From Deltaproteobacteria bacterium (GTDB lineage: Bacteria; Desulfobacterota; DSM-4660; Desulfatiglandales; HGW-15), in NCBI GenBank assembly GCA_020060215.1, contig JAGVAP010000054.1, forward strand, positions 1 through 64,000: 64,000 bases of DNA. Direction: 5' to 3'. The translations under genes were made by a program, and so were the position numbers. Shown piece by piece: positions 25,284-35,082 of this stretch. Below the pieces are notes generated by a model. It had not been told where the DNA came from. It made no database searches and saw only the letters and a program-made list of their open reading frames with translations. Every line of letters starts with the position of its first letter. The stretch's first letter is position 1.

Positions 25284-26942
25284 TTAAGCAGGCTTCTTCA
25301 GGACCCGGTACTGCTGGCCTATGGACAGGATGTTGTTGACCAGCCAGTAGAGCACCAGACCCGAAGGGAAGTTGATGAACATGACTGTAAAAATGACGGG
25401 CATAAGCATCATGATCTTGGCCTGCGTCTGGTCACCGGGGACGGGGGTCATCTTCTGCTGGATGAACATGGAAGCCCCCATGAAAAGCGTCAATACGGGG
25501 ATGCCGTACGGGGGGGTCATGAAAGGGATCTCGAAAGGGAATTGGAAAAGGCGGTCCGGGGCCGAAAGATCATTGATCCACCACACGAAAGGGGCGTGCC
25601 TCAGTTCAATCGCGCTGCCCAGGATTCGGAACAGTGCGAAGAAGACGGGAATCTGGATGATCATGGGCAGACATCCCCCCATGGGGTTCACCTTGTAGGT
25701 CCTGTAGAGCGCCATCATCTCCTTGTTCATCTGCTCACGGTTTCCCTTGTATTTCTCCCTGAGCTTCGCCATGAGCGGCTGGATCTTCTGCATCTCCTTC
25801 ATGGATTTATAACTCTTGTGCGTCAGGGGCCAGAACAGGATCTTGATCAGCACGGTCAGGAGGATGATGGCGATACCGTAGTTCCCCACGTACTGGTGGA
25901 AGAACCGGAGCGCGTACAGGAGGGGCTTTGCGATCACGTCGGTCCAGCCGAAGTCGATGGCCGCCTCGAGGTTCATATTCATCTCCTGCAAGATGCTCAA
26001 CTCGCGAGGCCCGAGATAGAGCGTATAAGCGGCGCCGGTCGCGTCCCCGGTTCCCAGGGAAATGGGCGGACTGTTCACGACACCGGCGAGGGCGCCGGAG
26101 CCCAGCTTCTTGCCGATGAAGACTCCATCCGGGGTGTCCCGGGGGACGAAGGCCGTCATGAAATAATCGGTCTCATAGGCCATCCACTCGATCTTGCCTG
26201 AAACGCTCTTGTCTTCCTTCAGGTCGTCGGGGCTGAACTCCTGCAGATCCCTGTTTCTGAAGACGGCGATGCCCATGAAAGAGTAGTAACTCTGCTTGTC
26301 GGCAGGCGGGGTGTTCCGTATGGAAGCCCGGAATTGACCGTCGATGCCTGCTCCCGTATCGTTTCGAACCGCGACGGTCAGGTCGATGGGATACCGGTCC
26401 GGGTGAAAGCGGTAGGTCTTCTCGATGCCGATCCCCTCCGGCGTCCTGCCGCGGAAGGTGACCTCCTTCGGTACACCCCCGGCCTCGATCTGCACCCTCT
26501 CCTCGGCGACTTGATACAGGGTCTCCTTCCGCTCACGAACCGTCACCGGTTCAAAGGAGGCCGTCATGGTATCCCTCTCCTGGTCGCCCGTCTGCAGCAA
26601 CTCCACAGGCGGGCTGCCGGGCTCCGGGCTCACCCTGTAGTTCTTCAACTTGAAACCGATGATCTTCCCGCCCTCGTTCGACAAGACCGCCCGATACAGA
26701 GGGGTATCCACAACCACCTCCTTGTGTGCGGCGGCGGCAGGTCCGCTTTCCTGGACCGGCGGCTGCGCGGGTCTCGGCGCGATCGCATCGGGCGTCTTCG
26801 GGCCCGGTTTGGCTTCCTCCTGCCGGCCCACCGGAGGGTCCTGTCTCGGAGGTTGCGGCTCCTCCTTCGGGGTGAAGAAGAAGGACCAGGCGAGCAGCAC
26901 GAGGAAGGAAAGGACAAAGGCGAAGATTGTTCTTTTTTCCAT
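25284..26942 (-). CDS. yidC: Membrane protein insertase YidC
   Basis: 552 residues from ATG 26942 (AAGGG 9 bases upstream). Layout typical of Gram-negative YidC: an N-terminal membrane segment (MEKRTIFAFVLSFLVLLAWS), a Pro-rich linker, a large periplasmic beta domain (~75-335), and the five-segment 60-kDa inner-membrane core (~345-550) with YGIAIILLTVLIKILFWPLT and the conserved NPMGGCLPMIIQIPVFFALF. It inserts small membrane proteins, including F0 subunits such as those encoded nearby, alone or with SecYEG. It is followed by jag 20 bases downstream. Confidence 0.97.
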   Translation of the reverse strand: MEKRTIFAFVLSFLVLLAWSFFFTPKEEPQPPRQDPPVGRQEEAKPGPKTPDAIAPRPAQPPVQESGPAAAAHKEVVVDTPLYRAVLSNEGGKIIGFKLKNYRVSPEPGSPPVELLQTGDQERDTMTASFEPVTVRERKETLYQVAEERVQIEAGGVPKEVTFRGRTPEGIGIEKTYRFHPDRYPIDLTVAVRNDTGAGIDGQFRASIRNTPPADKQSYYSFMGIAVFRNRDLQEFSPDDLKEDKSVSGKIEWMAYETDYFMTAFVPRDTPDGVFIGKKLGSGALAGVVNSPPISLGTGDATGAAYTLYLGPRELSILQEMNMNLEAAIDFGWTDVIAKPLLYALRFFHQYVGNYGIAIILLTVLIKILFWPLTHKSYKSMKEMQKIQPLMAKLREKYKGNREQMNKEMMALYRTYKVNPMGGCLPMIIQIPVFFALFRILGSAIELRHAPFVWWINDLSAPDRLFQFPFEIPFMTPPYGIPVLTLFMGASMFIQQKMTPVPGDQTQAKIMMLMPVIFTVMFINFPSGLVLYWLVNNILSIGQQYRVLKKPA

Positions 26943-27026
26943 CAAATAACCCTTAGACAAGATAATGGGGTCCGAATCGGCCCCGGTTCCGTAAACGAGT
27001 TCGGCGCCACAGCATCCGTTATGGGC

Positions 27027-27272
27027 TCAGTCCAGAGGATCAAGTCCACCCGGGTGAAAGGGGTGACACTTTGAGATCCTGATTATGGATCGAAGGCCTC
27101 CTTTAAAGACGCCGTACTTCAGGAAGGCGCGGAGGGCGTATTCCGAGCACGAGGGATAAAAACGGCAGGCGGATGGAAGTAAAGGGGATATGAGCTTCTG
27201 ATATAGCCCGATCAGCACGACGGGGATATATCTAAGTTGATGAACGGCGGTTCTTGTCCAGGAAAAGGTCAC
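27027..27272 (-). CDS. yidD: Membrane protein insertion efficiency factor YidD
   Basis: About 81 residues from GTG 27272 (TTG 27275 is an alternative). The family core is complete: [39 protein letters not shown], and the ending [11 protein letters not shown]. It overlaps the 3' end of rnpA by about 41 bases, the usual coupling. YidD is a small membrane-associated protein that assists YidC. Confidence 0.93.
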   Translation of the reverse strand: MTFSWTRTAVHQLRYIPVVLIGLYQKLISPLLPSACRFYPSCSEYALRAFLKYGVFKGGLRSIIRISKCHPFHPGGLDPLD

Positions 27273-27588
27273 CAAGTTCTCTTGTTATTTTCCAGTAGTC
27301 CAGGTCACCGGGATCTTTTCGAGCGGCGATGACGATGTCGTGTCCCCTTGGGAAGAGCCCCTTGTTCAGGCGGAAGGACTCCCTGACGAGCCGCTTGAAA
27401 CGGTTTCTCCGGACTGCATTCCCGATTCTCTTGCTAGCAGCAATCCCCAGCCTTGTGACTCCCCATCCATTCTGCCTCAGCGATATTGTGAAGTGCTCGC
27501 TACGAAGTCTCCTGCCAAATCGATTTAGATTGACAAAGTCCTTCCGGTCCAATAACCTCTCTGATTTCAAGAAGGTGTGAGAACACAT
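27232..27588 (-). CDS. rnpA: Ribonuclease P protein component
   Basis: 118 residues from ATG 27588. Signature RNR motif in [20 protein letters not shown], preceded by [17 protein letters not shown]. It binds the RNase P RNA to process tRNA 5' ends. No clear Shine-Dalgarno site precedes the ATG; a TTG six codons in (LKSERLLDR) is possible. The gap to rpmH is 38 bases, so they are one transcription unit. Confidence 0.96.
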   Translation of the reverse strand: MCSHTFLKSERLLDRKDFVNLNRFGRRLRSEHFTISLRQNGWGVTRLGIAASKRIGNAVRRNRFKRLVRESFRLNKGLFPRGHDIVIAARKDPGDLDYWKITRELGDLFLDKNRRSST

Positions 27589-27626
27589 GAAGTTATTGAA
27601 TATTGAGCAGATGAGGGGGAAGGCGA

Positions 27627-27761
27627 CTAAACGCTCAGCCGTTTTCGTCCCTTGGCTCTTCTCCGTTTCAATACCTTGATGCCCCCGGCAGAGCTCATTC
27701 TTGCCCTAAAACCATGGGTCCTTGCCCTTTTCAAATTGCTCGGTTGATACGTTCTTTTCAT
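27627..27761 (-). CDS. rpmH: 50S ribosomal protein L34
   Basis: 44 residues, found by translating the minus strand: [20 protein letters not shown], then [20 protein letters not shown] and RLSV-stop. This is an exact full-length L34. It heads the rpmH-rnpA-yidD-yidC-jag-mnmE block. In many bacteria dnaA and oriC lie immediately upstream; here the upstream neighbour is mreB on the opposite strand, 575 bases away. Confidence 0.97.
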   Translation of the reverse strand: MKRTYQPSNLKRARTHGFRARMSSAGGIKVLKRRRAKGRKRLSV

Positions 27762-27805
27762 GGCTAATAGTACTCGCAGTCAAGTTGGATTCAAGGAGAA
27801 AACTC

Positions 27806-27835
27806 TTATTAACCAAAATTGGAGAGTTTTGTCAA
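27806..27835 (-). promoter_or_regulatory. Candidate promoter of the rpmH operon
   Basis: On the minus strand TTGACA (27835-27830) is followed after 18 bases by the AT-rich TAATAA (27811-27806), about 45 bases before the rpmH start. The -35 is perfect; the -10 is weak. Confidence 0.5.
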
Positions 27836-27990
27836 GCCCGCTAAATGAAGGAATAATCCACCGGCATGCCAGTGGTATGAACAACGGCCGAGCCGGTGAT
27901 TCGTGCCGGGAACGAAAAAATGGATCAAAGGGGAACCCTCACTACGAACCGAGAACCGGCGGATAAGCTTCCATATGAATGAATATCGTT

Positions 27991-28165
27991 GGAGCGCTAT
28001 TCCTGCGGAAGACCACCAGGACTCACTGTTCGATCATTCTTGCCACCTCCGGGGGCAAGCGGCCGGGGCTGAGCTCCGCGAAAGATGACAAGGGAGTCGG
28101 TACGAGACCCCCCTTCCAGGGGGGGCCTCATCAAACCACCCGTTTACTGGTGGTGTTCATTCGAC
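27991..28165. repeat. Dispersed structured element, copy B
   Basis: Counterpart, in opposite orientation, of 14784-14956. The closing stem ACCACCAG (28012-28019) pairs with CTGGTGGT (28147-28154); inside are CTTGCC-ACCTCCGGG-GGCAAG and a GACCCCCC/GGGGGGGC hairpin. Sequence differences from copy A within the last hairpin keep it able to pair. It sits in the 575-base gap between rpmH and mreB, ~180 bases before mreB. No gene is recognised in the rest of that gap. Confidence 0.7.
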
Positions 28166-28321
28166 GATGCTTTTCTTCTTTCGGATGGGAGATCAGCTCT
28201 GTGGGCAGCGGCCTTCCGTTCCTGAAAAGAGGCCCCCATGCCCAACCCTGCACCCGTTGACGTAGGCGCCTTTTGGAGAGATTCTTGCAAGGAATAATTG
28301 GACAGGTCGCGCCTTGTGTGA

Positions 28322-29371
<1,050 letters not shown>

Positions 29372-29405
29372 CCTTTCCCGGAGTTTCTCCGAAGAATTAT
29401 CGATT

Positions 29406-30245
29406 TTGAAAAGAATCAGAACCATCTGGCTCTATTTCGTCTTCACCTTCCTGGCCCTCTTCATCTTCTCCTCCAATTTGGGGAGAAGGGGTTCGTGGAC
29501 CTCCGTTGAGCAGGTCGTGGTGGAAATGACCGCGCCTGCCCAGAGAATCCTCGTAAACACCGTCCGCTACCTGGAAGACCTCTGGCTCCACTACTTTTAC
29601 CTCGTAGATCTCAGGAAGGAAAACGCACAGCTCAAGGCGGAGATCGACCACCTGAGGATGGAGAACCATCGCTTCCTGGAGATGGTAGAGACCCAGGCCC
29701 GGTTGAGAGATCTGCTTCAGTTCAAGAACACCATGGACTCCCCGGTCGTGGCCGCCCAGGTGATCGGCCGGGACCCCACGGGCTGGTTCGAGTCGGTCAT
29801 CATCGACAAGGGGAAGAGTTCGGGTTTCAGGGTCAACATGCCCGTCGTGAACGCCCAGGGGGTGGTGGGGCAGCTGGTCTCGGTCTCCCCCAGCTACTCG
29901 AAGGTCCTCCTTGTCGTGGACCAGAACAGTGCCGTAGACTGCCTGATCCAGCGGTCCCGGGAAAAGGGGATCGTGAAGGGGCTCTCGCCCAACATATGCA
30001 AGCTGGACTATGTGCTGAAGACCGGAGACGTCGCTCCGGGTGATGTGGTGGTGACCTCCGGAATCGGAGGGGTGTATCCCAAGGGGCTGCCTGTGGGAAA
30101 GGTGCTGGAGGTGCAGGACAATCCCTGGGACATGTTCAAGGCTATCAAGGTCAAGCCCGCAGTGGACTTTTCCAAGCTGGAAGAGGTGCTCGTCATCCTG
30201 AGGGAGGATCCGTTATCAAGAGATCCGAAAGAAATGGAAGAATAA
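29406..30245 (+). CDS. mreC: Rod shape-determining protein MreC
   Basis: 279 residues from TTG 29406. A short cytoplasmic tip and one membrane segment (~6-25: TIWLYFVFTFLALFIF), a coiled coil (~60-95: RKENAQLKAEIDHLRMENHR) and the periplasmic two-barrel MreC domain with GRDPTGWFESVIIDKGKSSG, MPVVNAQGVVGQLV and GDVVVTSGIGGVYPKGLPVG. It bridges MreB to PBP2/RodA. Confidence 0.97.
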   Translation: MKRIRTIWLYFVFTFLALFIFSSNLGRRGSWTSVEQVVVEMTAPAQRILVNTVRYLEDLWLHYFYLVDLRKENAQLKAEIDHLRMENHRFLEMVETQARLRDLLQFKNTMDSPVVAAQVIGRDPTGWFESVIIDKGKSSGFRVNMPVVNAQGVVGQLVSVSPSYSKVLLVVDQNSAVDCLIQRSREKGIVKGLSPNICKLDYVLKTGDVAPGDVVVTSGIGGVYPKGLPVGKVLEVQDNPWDMFKAIKVKPAVDFSKLEEVLVILREDPLSRDPKEMEE

Positions 30246-30277
30246 TCCTCGCCGCGGCCGCATGGTGCGGATGCACG

Positions 30278-30748
30278 TTGTTCATCCTCCTCAAGGGGGG
30301 CCTGATGAATCAGATCGGGTTTGATTCTCTGGACATCGATCTGGTATCGATCCTGATCGCCTGTCTGCTGGCGGCGAACGGGAATATGGGAGCAGCGGTA
30401 TTTGCCATGGGTCAGGGGGTCCTTACGGATATCTTCTCTGCGGGTTGGCCCGGACTCTCGGTCCTCCTCTACATGATCGTGTTCCTGTCCATCCTGCTCG
30501 GCTCCCGGTTCTTCGACCTGTACTCCTCGAGGGGTTTGCTGATCCTCGTTTTTCTGTCTGTCTGCGTGAAAGGGCTGCTTTTTACGGCTCTTCTGTACGT
30601 CCTGTCCCCCCGCCCGACGCTGTCGCACCATTCCTTTCTGGCGTTGGGGGTTTCAGCATTGTCCACGGCCCTGCTCGCCCCTCCGATCTACTACACGATA
30701 ACCAGTTTGACAGGGTCGTTCGGCAAGGAGGCCGAGTCCGCGGAGTAG
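30278..30748 (+). CDS. mreD: Rod shape-determining protein MreD
   Basis: 156 residues from TTG 30278, with about five membrane segments (for example SILIACLLAANGNMGAAVFA and LSVLLYMIVFLSILLGSRFF) and the usual length for MreD. The start is uncertain: the same frame is open back past 30215, where ATCAAGAGATCC would encode a natural basic N-terminus behind GGAGGA, but only ATC (not ATG/GTG/TTG) is available there. It sits between mreC and mrdA, as expected. Confidence 0.9.
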   Translation: MFILLKGGLMNQIGFDSLDIDLVSILIACLLAANGNMGAAVFAMGQGVLTDIFSAGWPGLSVLLYMIVFLSILLGSRFFDLYSSRGLLILVFLSVCVKGLLFTALLYVLSPRPTLSHHSFLALGVSALSTALLAPPIYYTITSLTGSFGKEAESAE

Positions 30749-30752
30749 GGAG

Positions 30753-32612
30753 GTGATCGGAATCAAGCCTGTGCCATGGAAGGGAAAATCGTTCAAGGGT
30801 TCGGGTTTCGATCCTGCCTCGGCCGAGATCTTTTCGAGCCGCCTGAAGGGGGCGACGATCCTGACCATCGTCGTCTTCGGAGTCCTGGTCATGCGGTTGT
30901 GGTACCTGCAGATCGTCAGCGGGCCGGTGTACAGGACCCAGTCGGAGAACAACCGGATCCACCTGCAGGACATACCGCCTTTTCGCGGGATGATATTCGA
31001 TCGGCACGGGGAACTCCTGGTCGACAACCGTCCTTCCTTTGACCTGTACCTGGTGCCGGAGAACGTCCACGACCGCCAGCGACTCCTGAGAAGCCTGGAG
31101 CGGTTGATCGGGCTCCCGGTGGAGGCCACGCAGAGAAAGCTGACCAGGGACGCCCTGAAGTACCCCTTCAGGCCCGTCCTGATCAAGAGGAACCTCTCCC
31201 GCGACGAACTGGCCGTAATCGAGACCAATCTCTTCAACTTGCCCGGACTCTCCATCCAGGTCAAGCCTCAGCGCCACTACCTTTACGGCGACTTTGCATC
31301 CCACCTGATCGGGTACCTCGGTGAGATCAGTGAGGGGCAGTTGAATACCGGCAACTTCCCGGAGAACAAGCAGGGAGATCTGGTGGGCAAGTACGGGGTG
31401 GAAGGGAAGTGGCAGAAGCTTCTGAACGGCCTGCGCGGGGGAGAGCAGGTGGAGGTGGATGCTGCGGGGAGGAAGCTGAGGACCCTCTCGAGAAAGCCCC
31501 CTGTGCCCGGCTCCAATGTCTGCCTGACGATCGACAAGGACCTGCAGATGGTCGCGGAGCAGGCCTTGAAGGAGAAGAAGGGGGCCATCGTCGCCATGAA
31601 CCCGAACAACGGCGAGATCCTGGCGCTGGCAAGCGGGCCCACCTTCGATCCGAATATCTTCATCACCGGCATGGAGCGGTCCGAATGGGTGCGACTCGCC
31701 TCGGGAAAGGATCATCCCCTCCAGAACAGGGCGATCACGGGCCAGTATCCCCCGGGGTCCACGTTCAAGATCGTGGTCGCTCTTGGAGGACTGGAGGAGG
31801 GGATCATCAACCCGGCGGAAGAGACCTTCTGCGGGGGGTCGTATACGGTGGGCTCCTATACCCACCGCTGCTGGAAAAAGGGGGGGCATGGAAGTGTCAA
31901 CCTGCACCGCGCCCTGGTCGAGTCGTGTGACGTCTATTTCTACAAACTGGGCCGAAGACTGGGCGTCGACCGCATCGCCCATTATGCCCATATGTTCGGT
32001 CTGGGTCTGAAGACCGAGTTCGACCTGGGATCGGAGAAGGAAGGGCTGATCCCCACGAGCAAATGGAAGCTCAAACGGTTCGGCGAGCCCTGGCAGCCAG
32101 GTGAAACCGTATCCGTGGCCATAGGGCAGAGCTTTGTCCTGGCCACCCCTCTCCAGATGGCCCGTCTCATTGCGGCGGTCTTCAATGGAGGCTTTCTCTA
32201 TCAGCCCAAGGCCATCCGGTGGGTGGGGAAAGACGACCGGCGGTTCTATGAATTCACCCCGACCGTCATGGGCCGGCTGAAGGTCAAGCCCGAACACCTG
32301 GAGATGGTCAAAAGGGCGCTCATCGGGGTGGTCCACGACCCCAGGGGCACCGGATCGAGATCGCGGGTGGAAGGGGTGATCGGGGCCGGGAAGACCGGAA
32401 CTTCACAGGTGGTCACCCTGGGGAAGGAGAAGATGCTCTCCGCTGCGGGACACGAATCCCAGGACCATGCCTGGTTCGTGGCCCTGGCCCCTGCGGAAAG
32501 CCCTGCCCTCGCCCTTGGAATCGTGGTCGAACATGGAGGCGGTGGCGGTGCCAATGCCGCACCCCTGGCCAAGGAGATCTTTACCGCCTATTTCAAGAAG
32601 AAAAAGGGCTGA
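30753..32612 (+). CDS. mrdA: Penicillin-binding protein 2 (peptidoglycan DD-transpeptidase)
   Basis: 619 residues from GTG 30753, 5 bases after mreD. One N-terminal membrane segment (~34-52), the pedestal domain (RGMIFDRHGELLVDNRPSF), and the transpeptidase domain with all three motifs: nucleophile Ser336 in PPGSTFKI, Ser391-Cys-Asp393 (SxN-type motif) and Lys547 in KTGTSQ. It crosslinks lateral-wall peptidoglycan with RodA. The SCD variant of the second motif is common in PBP2. Confidence 0.97.
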   Translation: MIGIKPVPWKGKSFKGSGFDPASAEIFSSRLKGATILTIVVFGVLVMRLWYLQIVSGPVYRTQSENNRIHLQDIPPFRGMIFDRHGELLVDNRPSFDLYLVPENVHDRQRLLRSLERLIGLPVEATQRKLTRDALKYPFRPVLIKRNLSRDELAVIETNLFNLPGLSIQVKPQRHYLYGDFASHLIGYLGEISEGQLNTGNFPENKQGDLVGKYGVEGKWQKLLNGLRGGEQVEVDAAGRKLRTLSRKPPVPGSNVCLTIDKDLQMVAEQALKEKKGAIVAMNPNNGEILALASGPTFDPNIFITGMERSEWVRLASGKDHPLQNRAITGQYPPGSTFKIVVALGGLEEGIINPAEETFCGGSYTVGSYTHRCWKKGGHGSVNLHRALVESCDVYFYKLGRRLGVDRIAHYAHMFGLGLKTEFDLGSEKEGLIPTSKWKLKRFGEPWQPGETVSVAIGQSFVLATPLQMARLIAAVFNGGFLYQPKAIRWVGKDDRRFYEFTPTVMGRLKVKPEHLEMVKRALIGVVHDPRGTGSRSRVEGVIGAGKTGTSQVVTLGKEKMLSAAGHESQDHAWFVALAPAESPALALGIVVEHGGGGGANAAPLAKEIFTAYFKKKKG

Positions 32613-32737
32613 ACCTCCCCTGCGACGGGCGTGGAAGTGGACGCCGGAGGCGGGGGTGCGGACGGCCCCCGTGGTAGAGATATTGCATAGAAAACCGCAG
32701 AGGGACCAAAGAGCGAGAAGGAGTCAGAAGAGACGGA

Positions 32738-33841
32738 ATGTTCGACAGAAGGCTGGTTCAAAACTTCGACTGGATCCTGGTGCTGATCCTGCTGCTCCTG
32801 ATCCTGATCAGCGTCGTCAATATGTACGGCGCAACCTATCCCATCAGGAACGCAGGGGGATCCCAGATCTTCATGAAGCAGACCTACTGGTTCCTGATCG
32901 GGTTCGTCGTGATGCTCCTTGCGACGACCTTCGACTATCACCTGCTCCAGAGGCTTGCGATCCCCGGGTATCTGCTCATCCTCGCCCTGCTCGTCCTGGT
33001 CTCGCTCGTCGGGGGCAGGATCTCCGGATCCCAGCGGTGGCTGAGCTTCGCGGGGTTCACGATCCAGCCATCGGAGTTCATGAAGATGGCCGTCGTCATC
33101 GTCCTGGCCAAGTTCTTCGACGAGCATCTCCAACCCGGCGGGTATCGCCTGAGGGACCTCTGGCAGCCGTTTCTGTACATGGCGGTGCCCTGCGCACTGA
33201 TCGTAAAGCAACCGGACCTCGGCACCTCGCTCATGGTCCTGATCATCGGGTTTTCCGTCATCCTGTTTGCAGGGATAAGATGGAAGTCCTTCATGATCCT
33301 GGTCGCCGCCGGGATGGCCGCGGCCCCTCTCCTGTGGTTCAAGCTGAAGGACTATCAGCAGAGGCGGATCCTCACGTTCCTGGACCCCGATATGGACCCC
33401 CTGGGCGCCGGATACCACATTCAGCAATCCAAGATCGCCATAGGATCCGGCATGTTCTGGGGAAAGGGGTTTCTGAACGGCACCCAGACGAGCCTCCATT
33501 TCCTGCCCGAGCAGCATACGGATTTCGCATTCTCCGTCCTCGCGGAGGAATGGGGTTTCCTGGGGGCCTTGATCATGCTGACCGTCTACTTCACGATGAT
33601 CCTCTGGGGTCTGAGCATCGCCAGGAATTCGAGGGACCGCTTCGGCGCCCTCATCGGCTTCGGGGTCATCGCCATCCTCTTCTGGCAGCTGGTGATCAAT
33701 GTCTGCATGACGACGGGACTCCTCCCGGTGGTGGGAATCCCCCTGGTCCTGATCAGCTATGGGGGGTCCTCCGTCCTGTCGGTCATGGCCGGGCTCGGGC
33801 TGCTTCTCAACATCAGCATGAGGCGGTTCATGTTTCAGTGA
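32738..33841 (+). CDS. mrdB: RodA, SEDS peptidoglycan glycosyltransferase
   Basis: 367 residues, about ten membrane segments. SEDS signatures: SQRWLSFAGFTIQPSEFMK, KQPDLGTSLMV (catalytic Asp region), FLPEQHTDFAFSVLAEEWGF and the ending PLVLISYGGSSVLSVMAGLG. It polymerises lipid II in complex with PBP2. The 125-base gap from mrdA is non-coding. Confidence 0.97.
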   Translation: MFDRRLVQNFDWILVLILLLLILISVVNMYGATYPIRNAGGSQIFMKQTYWFLIGFVVMLLATTFDYHLLQRLAIPGYLLILALLVLVSLVGGRISGSQRWLSFAGFTIQPSEFMKMAVVIVLAKFFDEHLQPGGYRLRDLWQPFLYMAVPCALIVKQPDLGTSLMVLIIGFSVILFAGIRWKSFMILVAAGMAAAPLLWFKLKDYQQRRILTFLDPDMDPLGAGYHIQQSKIAIGSGMFWGKGFLNGTQTSLHFLPEQHTDFAFSVLAEEWGFLGALIMLTVYFTMILWGLSIARNSRDRFGALIGFGVIAILFWQLVINVCMTTGLLPVVGIPLVLISYGGSSVLSVMAGLGLLLNISMRRFMFQ

Positions 33842-33945
33842 GGAAGGAAGTCGGAAGGGGGAGGGGGACATGGGAACGGTACCCCACCGGAAACAGGAGG
33901 ATTTTTTCCGCCTTCCGCCTTCTGCCTTCCGACTTCCTCCTTACG
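33842..33945. repeat. 7-base-unit microrepeat palindrome
   Basis: Left arm AGGAAGGAAGTCGGAAGGGGG faces a right arm of consecutive heptads TTCCGCC TTCCGCC TTCTGCC TTCCGAC TTCCTCC. A TTTTTT run follows the centre. It separates rodA from the bactofilin gene and could act as a weak terminator. Confidence 0.65.
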
Positions 33946-34009
33946 ATTGTGGTTGCGGCAAAACAAGGGGTGTGGTATTCACAAGACTTCCAAGAACAGG
34001 GATATATCC

Positions 34010-34378
34010 ATGGGAAAAAGAGATGAGATCAATGCGTTCCTGGGGAGCAACACGGAGTTCGAAGGCAAACTTTCGTTCGCCGGGACCGTCCGGATCGACG
34101 GCCGCTTCAAGGGGGAGATCCACACCGAGGGCACCCTCATCGTCGGGGAGACGGCCCATATCGAATCCGATGTCTATGTGAACCACATCATCATCAGCGG
34201 GGAAATACGCGGGAATATCGTTGCCGGCAAGAGGATCGAGATCCATGCGCCGGGGAAGGTCTTCGGCAACATCGAGGCCCCGGCGGTCATCATCGAAGAG
34301 GGGGTGATCTTCGAAGGAAACTGCAGGATGTCCAAGCCGAGTCTATCCGAGGAGCAGAAGCTCGCGGTGGTCCGCTAG
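34010..34378 (+). CDS. Bactofilin
   Basis: 122 residues from ATG 34010 (AGGGA upstream). A single DUF583/bactofilin beta-helix: GTVRIDGRFKGEIHTEGTLI, ESDVYVNHIIISGEIRGNIV, KRIEIHAPGKVFGNIEAPAV, with short Ser/Pro tails. Bactofilins polymerise without nucleotides into membrane-associated filaments that position envelope enzymes. The location right after rodA suggests a morphology role here too. Confidence 0.95.
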   Translation: MGKRDEINAFLGSNTEFEGKLSFAGTVRIDGRFKGEIHTEGTLIVGETAHIESDVYVNHIIISGEIRGNIVAGKRIEIHAPGKVFGNIEAPAVIIEEGVIFEGNCRMSKPSLSEEQKLAVVR

Positions 34379-34418
34379 GGGCTCGACGAAAAACGGTCGC
34401 CGCCCTGCAAAAAAATCT

Positions 34419-34447
34419 TTGACAAGCTCCCTTTTTTCTTCTACAAG
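34419..34447 (+). promoter_or_regulatory. Promoter of the ATP synthase operon
   Basis: TTGACA (34419-34424), a 17-base spacer and TACAAG (34442-34447). It is ~200 bases upstream of the first atp gene, in an otherwise gene-free 275-base region. Confidence 0.55.
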
Positions 34448-34653
34448 TCGATCACTACAGGTACCGACATCACCTTTTCATCCGCATATTCCTTGCTCAT
34501 CAGAGCGTATCCTTCCGGCAGTCGCGCCGTCGATCGGATGCTGTTGGGGGAGAGTTCCCCGACTTTGAATCCGCACGCATTGTGACGTTCCCGCCGGGAG
34601 GGAGATCCTCGTTTCCTGTAGGGGGTGACGAGGTAAAACCGGGAAGGGAAGAG

Positions 34654-35082
34654 ATGCTGAGCATAGATTATTCCGTATTCATCCAAATCGCCAATTTTAT
34701 TGTCCTTCTGCTTCTCCTGAACATCATCCTTTTTCGTCCGGTCCGAAAGGTCATGAATCAGCGGGGCCGCGAGATGGACGATCTCGCGCGTGTGGCCGCG
34801 GACCTCGAAGCCAAGGCTTCGGAACAGGCGAAGGCGCTGGAGGAGAACATGGCATCGGCCCGGAAGCAGGGCTTTCGCGAAAAGGAAAGCCTCAGGAGCG
34901 AGGCCCAGAGCCTGGAGAAGAAGATGTACCAGGATGCCACCGCCTCGGCAGGAGGAAAGATGGAACAGGCCCGAAAGACGACCGAACAGAGGGTGCAGGA
35001 GATACGGGGCTCCCTGGAGAAGGAGATCGGGCTATTTTCGCAGGAGCTTGCGGAGAAGATCCTGGGCAGGAGATTGACATGA
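34654..35082 (+). CDS. atpF': ATP synthase F0 subunit b'
   Basis: 142 residues from ATG 34654 (AAGGGAAGAG upstream). N-terminal membrane segment (FIQIANFIVLLLLLNIILF) and a long charged coiled coil (~35-140), the F0 b-type stator. In this lineage a b' precedes b, forming a b/b' heterodimer. The 3' end overlaps the next gene by 4 bases (ATGA). Confidence 0.92.
   Translation: MLSIDYSVFIQIANFIVLLLLLNIILFRPVRKVMNQRGREMDDLARVAADLEAKASEQAKALEENMASARKQGFREKESLRSEAQSLEKKMYQDATASAGGKMEQARKTTEQRVQEIRGSLEKEIGLFSQELAEKILGRRLT

Noticed and set aside
34441..34686. 81-codon minus-strand frame before the atp operon (ending MSVPVVIDL)
   Set aside because: It overlaps the atpF' start and the likely atp promoter and has no usable start before the overlap. 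The C-terminal part looks protein-like, so a decayed gene remains possible.
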